In this document: positions 5,516 to 12,932 of the stretch, one piece after another
Layout: each line of letters starts with the position of its first letter
How positions within the stretch are numbered: the stretch's first letter is position 1
NCBI GenBank assembly: GCA_020853995.1
Contig: JADYXV010000130.1
Coordinates: forward strand, 1-17,101
Length of the DNA: 17,101 nucleotides
From: Novosphingobium sp.
GTDB taxonomy: Bacteria; Pseudomonadota; Alphaproteobacteria; Sphingomonadales; Sphingomonadaceae
Direction: 5' to 3'
Made by a program: the position numbers and the translations under genes
Notes under the pieces: generated by a model
Told to the model about the DNA's origin: nothing
What the model saw: the letters and a program-made list of their open reading frames with translations, nothing else
Database searches by the model: none

Positions 5516-8182
5516 ATGCGTAGCATTTCGTTTGTTTCAGCACTCGCGCTGACTGTCGCCTGCGTTTCCGCACCGGTCATCGCCCGGCAAACCACAGCAA
5601 ACCCGTCTGCTGCCGCCGGGGTTCACACCGATTTGCCGCGCGTTGCGCATCCTTCACACTATACGATTGCGATCACGCCCGATGCTGCGAACCTGACGTT
5701 TTCGGGCACATCGTCGGTTGACCTTGAAGTGACCGAGGCGACGGAGTTCCTGACACTCCATGCGCTGGACCTCAAGATTTCCTCAGCCACGCTGACGCCT
5801 CAAGGCGGCACGCCTGTTCCCGTTACGGTGACGATAGATGCTGCCCGCCAAACCGCAAAGTTTGCTGCTGCCCAGCCGCTCACCCCCGGCAAATACCGGC
5901 TGGATACGGCCTATACCGGCGTCATCAACACCCAGCCTTATGGCATGTTCGCGCTTGATTACCCTGACAAGATCACCGGCAAGGACGTGCGCGGCTTGTT
6001 CACGCAATTCGAAGCGCCCGATGCACGCCGCTTTGCGCCGATGTTTGACGAGCCGATTTACAAGGCAACCTTCGATCTGTCAGCGGTTGTTCCTGCCACT
6101 CAACTGGCGATCAGCAACATGCCGGTGGCCAAAGAGGAAAGCCTCGAAAAGGGGCTGAAGCGCGTCACATTCGGCACCAGCCCGAAGATGTCATCGTACC
6201 TGTTGTTCTTCGGCCTTGGCGATTGGGAACGGATGGCCAAGGATGCGGCACCCGGCGTGCAAGTGGGCATCGTCAGCCCGAAAGGCAGCGGTGAACAGGC
6301 GCGTTATGCGCTTGATGAACTTGCGCCGCTGATCCCGTTCTTTGCCGATTACTTCGGGCAGCCCTATCCCCTGCCAAAGCTTGATAATGTGGCTGCACCG
6401 GGCCAGTCGCAGTTCTTTTCAGCGATGGAAAACTGGGGCGCAATCCTGACGTTCGAGCGCATCTTGCTGAATGATCCGGCGATCACCAGCGCCTCTGCCC
6501 GCCAGAATCTTGTGACCACGCAAGCGCATGAAGTGGCGCACCAGTGGTTCGGCAATCTGGTGACGATGGCGTGGTGGGAAGACCTGTGGCTGAACGAGGG
6601 TTTTGCCAGCTGGATGGAAACCAAGACGACCGCCCATTTCCACCCTGACTGGTTCCCGCTGCTTGACCGTGTCGGCGGGCGCGAGACTGCGATGGGCCTT
6701 GACGGCTTCAAGACCACGCACCCCGTGGTGCAAGAGATCAAGACTGTCGAGGAAACCAATCAGGCCTTCGATGCGATCACCTATCAAAAGGGTGAAGCGG
6801 TCATTGCCATGCTGGAGGCCTTTGCCGGCGAGACGGTGTGGCGCGATGGGTTGCGCAGCTATATGCGCGACCACAAATTCGGCAACACGCGGTCAAAGGA
6901 TTTGTGGCAAGCCGTTGAAAAGGCTGGCGCGCCCGGCCTTACCGCGATTGCTACAGACTTTACCACAAAGCCCGGCATCCCGCTGGTGAGTGTTGCCAGG
7001 CACACCTGCAAAAAGGGTGTCTCAACCCTATCCCTGACGCAAAGCGAATTCAGCATCGACCGCAAGGACGAAGTGGCTGCCAAGCCGACAATGTGGAAAG
7101 TGCCGCTGCTGGTTTCGGCAGGCGGCGAACCCGTCCGCGCGATCATGGACGGGGGCAAAAGCACGCTCACCGTTAACGGCTGTGGCCCTGTGGTTATTAA
7201 CGCAGGGCAGCTGGGTTATTATCGTTCGCTTTACACGCCCAAGATGCTCGGGCGTTTGAAAACCGCGATGCCGACGTTGGCACCGGTTGATCAGATGGGG
7301 CTTTTGCAAGACAATCTGGCGCTGGCCAGCAGTGGTTATCAGCCATACGGACCTGCGTTTGATTTGCTGGCGGCCGTGCCGGGCAATGGCAATCCGGTTG
7401 TCGCAGGCAGCGCCTTTGCGCGCTATGTCGGCGCGTGGCGTGCGCTTGAGGCCGATCCGGTGGCGCAAAAGAAGCTCGCCGCCAAAGTTGCCTCCAATTA
7501 CAAGCCACGTCTGATAGCGTTGGGTTTTGAGCCCAAGGCAAACGAAGCCCTGCCCGATGCTGATCTGCGCTCAACGCTGATCAGCGGGTTTGGGACAATG
7601 GGTGATGCTGATGTGGTGGCCGAAGCCCGCCGCCGTTTTTCATCACTGGCCAGCAATCCCAAGGCGATGGACGGCCCGCTGAAAACCACATGGCTTGGTA
7701 TTGTTGCGCGCAATGCCACCAAGGCCGATTGGGATGCGATCCAGAAAATGGCGAGCGCATCAAACAGCGCGGTGGAGCGGCAGTTCCTCTATACGCTGCT
7801 GGGCCGTGCGTCCGATCCGGCATTGGCCAAGGCGGCACGCGATCTGGCGTTGACGGACACGCCGGGCAAAACCACCAGCGCTGCCATGATCGTCGCTTCG
7901 GCGGGACTTTTCCCCGAAGAGACTTATGATTTTGCCATCGCCAACCGCGCCCGCATCGAAGAACTTGTTGATGCGCAAAGCCGCGTGACGTTTATCGCAA
8001 GCCTTGCCAATGGGGCAAATGATCCCGGCATGATCACCAAGCTTCAGGCGTTCAAAGCCAGTGTCCCTGTCGAAGCCGCACGTCCGGTCGATCAGGTCAT
8101 CGGCGGGTTGACGGAAAAGGCCAAGGCGCGGCCCTTGTTCGTCAAAGGCCTGACGGGCTGGCTGGCGACCGCGCGGAAGTAG
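5516..8182 (+). CDS. Secreted M1-family zinc aminopeptidase
   Basis: This 888-aa gluzincin peptidase releases N-terminal residues from peptides. A signal peptide (about residues 1-25, hydrophobic core ending APVIA-RQ) predicts export to the periplasm or beyond. After an N-terminal beta domain (about 40-230), the catalytic domain holds the exopeptidase motif as SAMEN (Ala303-Asn306; usual form GAMEN). Zinc site HEVAH spans 338-342 with the third ligand Glu361 in NEGF, and the transition-state Tyr423 lies in ITYQKG. An ERAP1-C-like helical domain covers roughly 540-870. All catalytic residues are present. GAGGAG at 5499-5504 supports ATG 5516; the in-frame TTG at 5492 lies in the -10 box and is rejected. 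It follows the kinase gene on the same strand by 98 bp but has its own promoter. The substrate range is unknown. Confidence 0.94.
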   Translation: MRSISFVSALALTVACVSAPVIARQTTANPSAAAGVHTDLPRVAHPSHYTIAITPDAANLTFSGTSSVDLEVTEATEFLTLHALDLKISSATLTPQGGTPVPVTVTIDAARQTAKFAAAQPLTPGKYRLDTAYTGVINTQPYGMFALDYPDKITGKDVRGLFTQFEAPDARRFAPMFDEPIYKATFDLSAVVPATQLAISNMPVAKEESLEKGLKRVTFGTSPKMSSYLLFFGLGDWERMAKDAAPGVQVGIVSPKGSGEQARYALDELAPLIPFFADYFGQPYPLPKLDNVAAPGQSQFFSAMENWGAILTFERILLNDPAITSASARQNLVTTQAHEVAHQWFGNLVTMAWWEDLWLNEGFASWMETKTTAHFHPDWFPLLDRVGGRETAMGLDGFKTTHPVVQEIKTVEETNQAFDAITYQKGEAVIAMLEAFAGETVWRDGLRSYMRDHKFGNTRSKDLWQAVEKAGAPGLTAIATDFTTKPGIPLVSVARHTCKKGVSTLSLTQSEFSIDRKDEVAAKPTMWKVPLLVSAGGEPVRAIMDGGKSTLTVNGCGPVVINAGQLGYYRSLYTPKMLGRLKTAMPTLAPVDQMGLLQDNLALASSGYQPYGPAFDLLAAVPGNGNPVVAGSAFARYVGAWRALEADPVAQKKLAAKVASNYKPRLIALGFEPKANEALPDADLRSTLISGFGTMGDADVVAEARRRFSSLASNPKAMDGPLKTTWLGIVARNATKADWDAIQKMASASNSAVERQFLYTLLGRASDPALAKAARDLALTDTPGKTTSAAMIVASAGLFPEETYDFAIANRARIEELVDAQSRVTFIASLANGANDPGMITKLQAFKASVPVEAARPVDQVIGGLTEKAKARPLFVKGLTGWLATARK

Positions 8183-8192
8183 AATTGCGATT

Positions 8193-8251
8193 GCCGGGTG
8201 TTCCAACCGGCGAAGCGTATGGTGCGGTGGCCCTCCACAAGCCACCACACC
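8193..8251. terminator. Two hairpins downstream of the M1 gene, possible factor-dependent termination region
   Basis: GCCGG/CCGGC (8193-8197 with 8207-8211) is followed by an 11-bp stem with one mismatch, GGTGCGGTGGC/GCCACCACACC (8221-8231 with 8241-8251). They lie between two convergent genes, where terminators are expected. Neither is followed by a T-run, so intrinsic termination is doubtful. Confidence 0.3.
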
Positions 8252-8279
8252 GGACGTCGCAGGCCTACCACCCCAGCGT

Positions 8280-8307
8280 CGTCATTCCCGCCAAGACGGG
8301 ATTCCGG
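8280..8307. repeat. Degenerate extragenic palindrome of the CGTCATTCCCG...CGGGA type
   Basis: CGTCATTCCCG, a short spacer and CGGGATTCCGG form an imperfect palindrome (TCCCG/CGGGA core). It resembles the dispersed intergenic repeats with a GTCATTCCCGC half that occur in many proteobacterial genomes. It ends 4 bases before the stop codon of the minus-strand gene. Its family is a recollection, not a search result. Confidence 0.4.
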
Positions 8308-8311
8308 TTTA

Positions 8312-8581
8312 TTACTGCAACCCGCTGGCGGCAATGCGTGATTGCGCGCGCTGGCGCAAGTAGTCAGCTTCCACATCACCGCCCGCTTGTCCTGCAAGGA
8401 CGCCGAGCGCTGCTCCAAGGCCGTGGTGTGCCAGTTCGTCGATCGCAGCTTCGTTATCCTGGCCAAGTTCGCTAGCAAGTGATTTCAAGACGCGCGCCAT
8501 TTCGGAAAATTCAACTTCGCTTTCCCAAGCCGCTTTGCATTCTTCGCGTTTCACGAACGCAGCCCGCATTTCAAAGCCCAT
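8312..8581 (-). CDS. Hypothetical 89-aa acidic, mostly helical protein
   Basis: I do not recognise a family. The protein is small, soluble-looking and rich in Ala and Glu. It has no signal peptide, membrane segment or cysteine pair; a single Cys is near residue 15. The sequence suggests helices at about 8-40 and 44-85. Support for a real gene comes from an excellent ribosome-binding site (GGGAGG seven bases before the ATG at 8581) and a plausible promoter just upstream. It converges with the M1 gene and is divergent from the SnoaL-like gene, standing alone. An upstream in-frame extension to 8656 runs through the promoter hairpin and is not favoured. Function unknown. Confidence 0.65.
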   Translation of the reverse strand: MGFEMRAAFVKREECKAAWESEVEFSEMARVLKSLASELGQDNEAAIDELAHHGLGAALGVLAGQAGGDVEADYLRQRAQSRIAASGLQ

Positions 8582-8601
8582 CGCATTGCCTCCCGTCAAA
8601 G

Positions 8602-8648
8602 GCGGGAAAGGTTCCCGCATTGTCAGCAATGGTGCGGCAATGTGCCAA
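8602..8648 (-). promoter_or_regulatory. Promoter with start-site dyad for the 89-aa protein
   Basis: On the minus strand TTGGCA (8648-8643) and GACAAT (8624-8619) are separated by 18 bases. Immediately downstream is a perfect 7-bp hairpin GCGGGAA-CCT-TTCCCGC (8618-8602) covering the expected start site near 8612. It could be an operator or a leader hairpin. An alternative CCCG/CGGG pairing would cover part of the GGGAGG ribosome-binding site. Confidence 0.45.
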
Positions 8649-8798
8649 AGGGGCAATTAAGGCTCACCCGCGCGTAATGACGGAGCGCCCTCATGGTTAA
8701 GCGGTAACTCACATTTGCGCACCTCTCGCACTAATGACAGGCAGCTTGGGTCTGGCGGTTGATTAAGATGCGAATGACCAAAACATAAGGATGCCCGC

Positions 8799-9257
8799 GT
8801 GACTCAAGTCGATCCCGTCGCCCGTCTTATCGCCATCGAAGAAATCAAGCAGCTTAAAGCGCGCTATTTCCGCTGTATGGACACCAAGGATTTCGCCGGT
8901 TTGCGTGCCGTGTTCGCAGATGACGCGACATTTGATGCCAGTTGTTCGCTCAGCATGGAACCGGCCGAGGATCTTGCGCAATGGGTGCATACCGGCGGTA
9001 ATGCGATAGCGGCCTTTGTCGAGGCGGCGGTTGCCCCGTTACGCACTGTGCATCACGGCCACTGCCATGAAATCGAGGTGCTTTCGGAAACGCAAGCGCG
9101 CGGCGTGATTGCGATGGAAGACCAGATCTGGGACGATACCGGCACAAATGTGGTGCTGCACGGCATGGGCCATTATCACGAGACATATCGCAAGGATGCC
9201 GGACAGTGGCGCATCCTGACGTCGCGGATCAGCCGGCTTCACATTATTTTGGGGTGA
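8799..9257 (+). CDS. SnoaL-like / NTF2-fold protein
   Basis: This 152-aa protein has the small cone-shaped alpha+beta fold shared by SnoaL-type cyclases, ketosteroid isomerases and aromatic dioxygenase beta subunits. Visible features are the opening helix IEEIKQLKARYFRCMDTKDFAGLRAVF, a DDATFDA strand, the mid-protein HHGHCHEIEV strand and the closing QWRILTSRISRLHI strands, in the family's order. The start is GTG 8799 with AAGG eight bases upstream; the ATG at 8791 is out of frame and stops after three codons. Length is normal. It precedes recQ by 43 bp on the same strand and may share its transcript, with no obvious functional link. The fold is confident; catalysis versus ligand binding cannot be decided. 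Confidence 0.85.
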   Translation: MTQVDPVARLIAIEEIKQLKARYFRCMDTKDFAGLRAVFADDATFDASCSLSMEPAEDLAQWVHTGGNAIAAFVEAAVAPLRTVHHGHCHEIEVLSETQARGVIAMEDQIWDDTGTNVVLHGMGHYHETYRKDAGQWRILTSRISRLHIILG

Positions 9258-9300
9258 TCCGGGTTTTGCTTGGCGCGTGTGATCTGGCATAGAGCCGGAC

Positions 9301-11202
9301 GTGACTTCAGGCGACGACCCCTACGACCTCGACTTTCCCCCCGACGATGCCTTTGCCGAAGGTATCTTTTCGGGCTTTCCTGATGACGACGAGGTTGCGC
9401 CACCCCGGCCAGCCGCACCGCCGCCGCCCGTTTATGCCGATGCCCGGGAGGCGCTTCATGCCGTGTTCGGCTTTCCGGCGTTTCGCGGGGTGCAGAACCT
9501 TGTCGTGGATCGCGTGCTGGCGGGACAATCAACGCTGGCGGTGATGCCCACTGGTGCTGGCAAATCGCTGACTTATCAATTGCCTGCGGTGATGATGGAG
9601 GGCACCTGCGTTGTCGTATCGCCGCTGATCGCGCTGATGCACGATCAATTGCGCGCGGCCACCGCCAACGGCATCCGCGCCGCCACGCTTACCAGCGTTG
9701 ATACCAACCGCGACGAAACGATTGCTCGCTTTGCGCATGGCGAACTTGATTTGCTTTATGTCGCGCCCGAACGTGCCAGCCAGCAGCATTTCCGCGATCT
9801 GCTGGCGCGCGGGCGGATCTCGCTGTTTGCGATTGACGAGGCGCACTGCGTTTCGGAATGGGGCCACGATTTCCGCCCCGATTACCGGTTGTTGCGCCCG
9901 ATGATGGATGCGTTTCCAGATGTCGCGCGGCTGGCGCTGACGGCAACGGCAGACCGTCACACCCGCGCCGATATCCTTGAACAACTTGGCATTCCGGCAG
10001 AAGGCCTGATCGTTTCGGGGTTTGACCGGCCCAATCTCCGTTACGCCATCCGCCCGCGTGACAACCCCTTGCGCCAGATCAAGCAATTGATGGAGGAGCA
10101 CCCCGGACCCGGCATCGTCTATGCCCCCACCCGCGCGCAAGTGGAGAAGCTGGCCGGGCAATTGAGCACCGGCCATCGCCGGGTTCTGCCCTATCACGCC
10201 GGGCTTGATCCACAGGTGAGGGCTGGCAATCAGGCGGCATTTGTGGCGTCTGAAGACATGGTGATGGTTGCTACGGTAGCGTTTGGCATGGGCATTGATA
10301 AGCCCGACGTGCGCTTTGTGGCCCATGCCGCCTGCCCCAAATCGATCGAGGCCTATTATCAGGAAACCGGCCGCGCGGGCCGCGATGGCGATCCTGCGGT
10401 GGCGGTCATGCTGTGGGGCGCTGAAGACTTTGTCCGCGCCCGCCAGCGTGTGGCCGAGGTTGAGGAGCACCGCCGTGCGGGCGAACGCACGCGGATTGAT
10501 GCGCTGGCCATGTTGGTGGAAACGCCGCATTGCCGCCGCGCCATCCTGCTGCGCCACTTTGGCGAAGACCCGCCGGAAAAGTGCGGCAATTGCGATAATT
10601 GCCTTGAAGCTCCGGGCATTACCGATGGCACCCATGTGGCGCGAAAGCTGCTGTCGGCGGTCTATCGCACCGGCCAGTCGTTCGGTTTCGGCTATCTGGA
10701 AAAAGTGCTGACGGGTGTCGCGGATGAACGCATCACCCAGCGCGGCCATGACCAGCTTTCAGTGTTCGGCATTGTCACCGCGGATGAAGCGCCGCTGCTG
10801 CGTCCGCTCGCCCGCGCTTTGCAGGCACGTGGCGCGCTTATTGCCACCGAACACGGCGGGCTGGCACTGGGCGGCGATTCGCGCGCGATCCTGAAGGGTG
10901 AGGCCGAAGTGCCGCTGGTGGTCGTGCCCAAAAAGGAGCGCACCAGCCGCCGCAAAGCCTCACCCGGCGCTGCGTTCAATCCTGTCGGTGATCCGCTGTT
11001 TGATGCGTTGCGATCCCTGCGTCGCGATATGGCGCGCGAGGCAGGCCTGCCACCTTACGTCATCTTCCACGATTCAGTCCTGCGCGAAATGGCCGGAACC
11101 CGTCCCGCCAACCTTGCCGAATTGGGCCAGATCGGCGGCGTGGGTGGCCGCAAGCTGGAGGCCTACGGCGACAGGTTCCTTGAGGTGATCCGCCAGTTTT
11201 AA
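9301..11202 (+). CDS. recQ: ATP-dependent DNA helicase RecQ
   Basis: This is a 633-aa 3'-5' superfamily 2 helicase of recombination and fork repair. Motif I is PTGAGKS (Lys88), motif II DEAH (179-182) with the adjoining CVSEWGHDFRPDY aromatic-rich loop, and motif VI GRAGRDG (357-363). The RecQ zinc site is Cys411, Cys428, Cys431 and Cys434. A winged-helix (RQC) domain follows, then an HRDC domain (about 555-633) ending in a GGVGGRKLE hairpin. The start is GTG 9301: an in-frame stop at 9280-9282 limits it and no ATG precedes the helicase core. This gives an unusual N-terminal extension of about 45 residues that is very acidic with a proline run before the core. The ribosome-binding site is weak. 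The gene lies close behind the SnoaL-like gene. Confidence 0.96.
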   Translation: MTSGDDPYDLDFPPDDAFAEGIFSGFPDDDEVAPPRPAAPPPPVYADAREALHAVFGFPAFRGVQNLVVDRVLAGQSTLAVMPTGAGKSLTYQLPAVMMEGTCVVVSPLIALMHDQLRAATANGIRAATLTSVDTNRDETIARFAHGELDLLYVAPERASQQHFRDLLARGRISLFAIDEAHCVSEWGHDFRPDYRLLRPMMDAFPDVARLALTATADRHTRADILEQLGIPAEGLIVSGFDRPNLRYAIRPRDNPLRQIKQLMEEHPGPGIVYAPTRAQVEKLAGQLSTGHRRVLPYHAGLDPQVRAGNQAAFVASEDMVMVATVAFGMGIDKPDVRFVAHAACPKSIEAYYQETGRAGRDGDPAVAVMLWGAEDFVRARQRVAEVEEHRRAGERTRIDALAMLVETPHCRRAILLRHFGEDPPEKCGNCDNCLEAPGITDGTHVARKLLSAVYRTGQSFGFGYLEKVLTGVADERITQRGHDQLSVFGIVTADEAPLLRPLARALQARGALIATEHGGLALGGDSRAILKGEAEVPLVVVPKKERTSRRKASPGAAFNPVGDPLFDALRSLRRDMAREAGLPPYVIFHDSVLREMAGTRPANLAELGQIGGVGGRKLEAYGDRFLEVIRQF

Positions 11203-11208
11203 GAACAG

Positions 11209-11354
11209 GTTTCGCGCAGAGGCGCAGAGGAGGCAGAGAGCGCGGAGTCTTGAAGAAATCCGGTGGAGCCGGAGGTGTTCAAAGCGTCGCAGTTGTTCTC
11301 GACGCTTTGCATGTCCGCAACTGTCTCTGCTTCCCCTGCGTCTCTGCGCGAAAC
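11209..11354. repeat. 146-bp intergenic element bounded by 30-bp inverted repeats
   Basis: The 30-base arms (11209-11238 and 11325-11354) begin GTTTCGCGCAGAG and are inverted copies with 27 of 30 identical. The three differences are all transitions, and two would be G-U pairs in RNA. Inside is a perfect 10-bp stem, CAAAGCGTCG/CGACGCTTTG (11280-11289 with 11300-11309). CAGTTG in its loop (11290-11295) matches CAACTG at 11318-11323. No ORF of note lies inside. It separates the convergent recQ and TerC genes, and ACTCTTTTT follows on the plus strand, so it may also end recQ transcription. It resembles a miniature inverted-repeat element; no target duplication is clear. Confidence 0.7.
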
Positions 11355-11381
11355 ACTCTTTTTAACCGAGGAGCACAAAGC

Positions 11382-12404
11382 TCACGCCCCGGTCAAACCC
11401 TTCGGCGCTTGCCCTCGCGTCTTCCACAGCGAGAACACCACGCCACCTGCAATAAGCGCAATCGTTACCAGCAAACTCATCACCGGCGGGAACTTGTCAC
11501 CGCCCAGCAGGAAGTCTGACACGAAGATCTTCGATCCGATGAACACCAGCACCGCAGCCAGTGCGTATTTGAGGTAAGCGAAGCGGTCGATCATCGCGGC
11601 CAGTGCGAAATAAAGCGCGCGCAGGCCCAGGATTGCCATGATGTTAGAGGTGTAGACCACGAAGGTGTCGGTCGTAATCGCAAAGATCGCCGGGACAGAG
11701 TCGACCGCAAACACAAGGTCGGCCAGATTGATCACGACCAGCGCCAGGAACAGCGGCGTTGCAGCATTGACCAGTTTTCCGGTCTTGGGATCAGTCACTT
11801 TTACGAAGAAGTGCTGGTCGTGCAGTTCCTTGGTTACGCGCATGTGGCGGCTGATCCAGCGCACCGCCGCATTGTTGCCGATGTCGGGATCATGATCCGA
11901 TGTGAAGAACATCTTGATGCCGGTAAACACCAGAAACGCGGCGAAAATATACAGTACCCAATAGGCCCGCTCAACCAGCGCAGCACCGCCCGCAATCATC
12001 CCGCCACGCAGGAAGATCACCGCAATGATGCCCCACAACAGCGCGCGATACTGGTACTTTGCGGGGATCGCGAAGAAGGTGAAAATCAGGCTGATCACGA
12101 ACACGTTGTCGATCGACAGCGCTTTTTCGATTAAGAAGCCGGTGTAGTATTTCATCCCGAGATCCGCGCCCTTTTCGGCCCAGACCCAGGCGCCGAACGC
12201 CAGCGCGATGGTGATGTAGAACGCCGTCAGCCTCAGCGATTCACCAATGCCCATGGCTTTGTCCTCTTTATGGAGGACGCCGAGGTCAAAGGCGGTCAGC
12301 AGAACCACCAGCCCCATAAAGGCCAGCCAGAACCAGGCGGGCGTGCCCAGCCAATCAGAGATCAGCCAATCAGAGATCAGCCAATCGGCGAAAAGAAATT
12401 CCAT
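11382..12404 (-). CDS. TerC-family integral membrane protein (Alx-like)
   Basis: This 340-aa inner-membrane protein belongs to the family of TerC (tellurite resistance) and Alx (alkaline/manganese-responsive) proteins, linked to metal ion efflux. Eight or so hydrophobic helices are visible. The diagnostic acidic motifs are EKALSIDNVFVI in an early helix and NLADLVFAVDSVPAIFAIT in a later one. A hydrophilic loop (about 180-220, HMRVTKELHDQHFFVKV) divides the halves. ATG 12404 has GGAG seven bases upstream; the GTG one codon earlier is less likely. The N-terminus carries a tandem DWLIS repeat encoded by a 15-bp DNA repeat. It follows a DUF465 gene on the same strand by 65 bp, so both may be one transcript. 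I see no yybP-ykoY manganese riboswitch upstream. Exact substrate unknown. Confidence 0.93.
   Translation of the reverse strand: MEFLFADWLISDWLISDWLGTPAWFWLAFMGLVVLLTAFDLGVLHKEDKAMGIGESLRLTAFYITIALAFGAWVWAEKGADLGMKYYTGFLIEKALSIDNVFVISLIFTFFAIPAKYQYRALLWGIIAVIFLRGGMIAGGAALVERAYWVLYIFAAFLVFTGIKMFFTSDHDPDIGNNAAVRWISRHMRVTKELHDQHFFVKVTDPKTGKLVNAATPLFLALVVINLADLVFAVDSVPAIFAITTDTFVVYTSNIMAILGLRALYFALAAMIDRFAYLKYALAAVLVFIGSKIFVSDFLLGGDKFPPVMSLLVTIALIAGGVVFSLWKTRGQAPKGLTGA
12349..12386. repeat. 15-bp tandem repeat inside the 5' end of the TerC gene
   Basis: AGCCAATCAGAGATC occurs twice in perfect tandem (12349-12363 and 12364-12378) and is followed by the first 8 bases of a third copy. It encodes the repeated DWLIS near the protein N-terminus. 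Because the unit is a multiple of three, copy-number change would add or remove five residues without a frameshift. Confidence 0.85.
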
Positions 12405-12469
12405 CACGCTTCTCCATCAACCGGCCCGCACCGATGCCAATGCACCAGCGCGGGCGGCGTTCCTCTGTT

Positions 12470-12646
12470 TCAGTTGATTGCTGATTTGCGAGGAAACATG
12501 CGGGAAAGGCGGTCTTTCACTACCAGTTTCAGTTTCTTGATCCGTGCAATCTCGAACGGGTCCACCCAGCGTTTACGGCGGGCAAGGCGCAGCGCCTCGT
12601 CCAGTTTCTGGTGGCGTTCAAGCAAGGTGAAGTAACGGTCAGACAT
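12470..12646 (-). CDS. DUF465 (YdcH-like) small protein
   Basis: This 58-aa basic helical protein starts MSDRYFTLLERHQKLDEAL. Further on it has RWVDPFEIARIKKLKL, then VVKDRLSRMF, which is the typical DUF465/YdcH pattern: a helix, a short turn and a Lys-rich helix of KKxKLxxKD type. ATG 12646 is preceded by GGGAG at good spacing. The full reading frame ends at a TGA at 12470-12472, so it is intact and of normal family length. The family's molecular role is not established. It lies 65 bp upstream of the TerC gene on the same strand, with which it is probably co-transcribed. Confidence 0.85.
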   Translation of the reverse strand: MSDRYFTLLERHQKLDEALRLARRKRWVDPFEIARIKKLKLVVKDRLSRMFPRKSAIN

Positions 12647-12728
12647 TCAAAGCTCCCTATCGAAGCGTGTTGCAACGATCGGGCATGCCGGCAGCTTGGG
12701 CCATAAGGCGGGGGGAAGAAACAGAACC

Positions 12729-12765
12729 CGGACCACAAGACATCGGCATTACCCGATGCGGTCCG
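12729..12765. promoter_or_regulatory. Bulged two-part dyad between the DUF465 and SPFH genes
   Basis: CGGACC (12729-12734) pairs with GGTCCG (12760-12765), and inside these CATCGG (12741-12746) pairs with CCGATG (12753-12758) across CATTAC. The gap on the left between the two stems is six bases, on the right one. It sits in the 286-bp divergent region and could be a leader hairpin of the DUF465-TerC transcript or an operator. No T-run follows on either strand. Confidence 0.35.
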
Positions 12766-12868
12766 ACATCACGCAGCGATTGCCGAAGTGGCATGATCGC
12801 CGCGCCAGAGGGGCCCGGTCCGCGTGATCAAAATGGGGCAAGTTGCTCTGTCTGACAAGTTCAAAATC

Positions 12869-12904
12869 GCAACTTTTTGTTGCTATCGCGAAATCTGCTA
12901 TAGA
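12869..12904 (+). promoter_or_regulatory. Probable promoter of the SPFH gene with overlapping dyad
   Basis: TTGTTG (12877-12882) and TATAGA (12899-12904) are separated by 16 bases, a fair sigma-70-type promoter 28 bases before the start codon. The perfect dyad GCAAC-TTTTT-GTTGC (12869-12883) overlaps the -35 element, so a repressor or activator could bind there. The rest of the spacer back to 12647 holds only the dyad at 12729-12765 and an isolated GTTGCAAC palindrome at 12669. Confidence 0.5.
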
Positions 12905-12932
12905 ACCGGGGACGGATTTGGGGGGCTAACCG

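Noticed and set aside
4245..5573. 442-codon open frame on the minus strand opposite the histidine kinase
   Set aside because: It is a GC-rich antisense shadow of a kinase with every catalytic motif intact. Its translation is rich in His, Arg and Gln with no recognisable domain, and it runs on through the M1 promoter.
9529..10749. 406-codon open frame on the minus strand opposite recQ
   Set aside because: It lies entirely within recQ, whose helicase motifs are complete. The antisense translation has no domain and unusual composition.
12647..12932. Manganese (yybP-ykoY) riboswitch upstream of the DUF465-TerC unit
   Set aside because: The conserved loop sequences of that class are not seen on the minus strand; only unrelated dyads occur.
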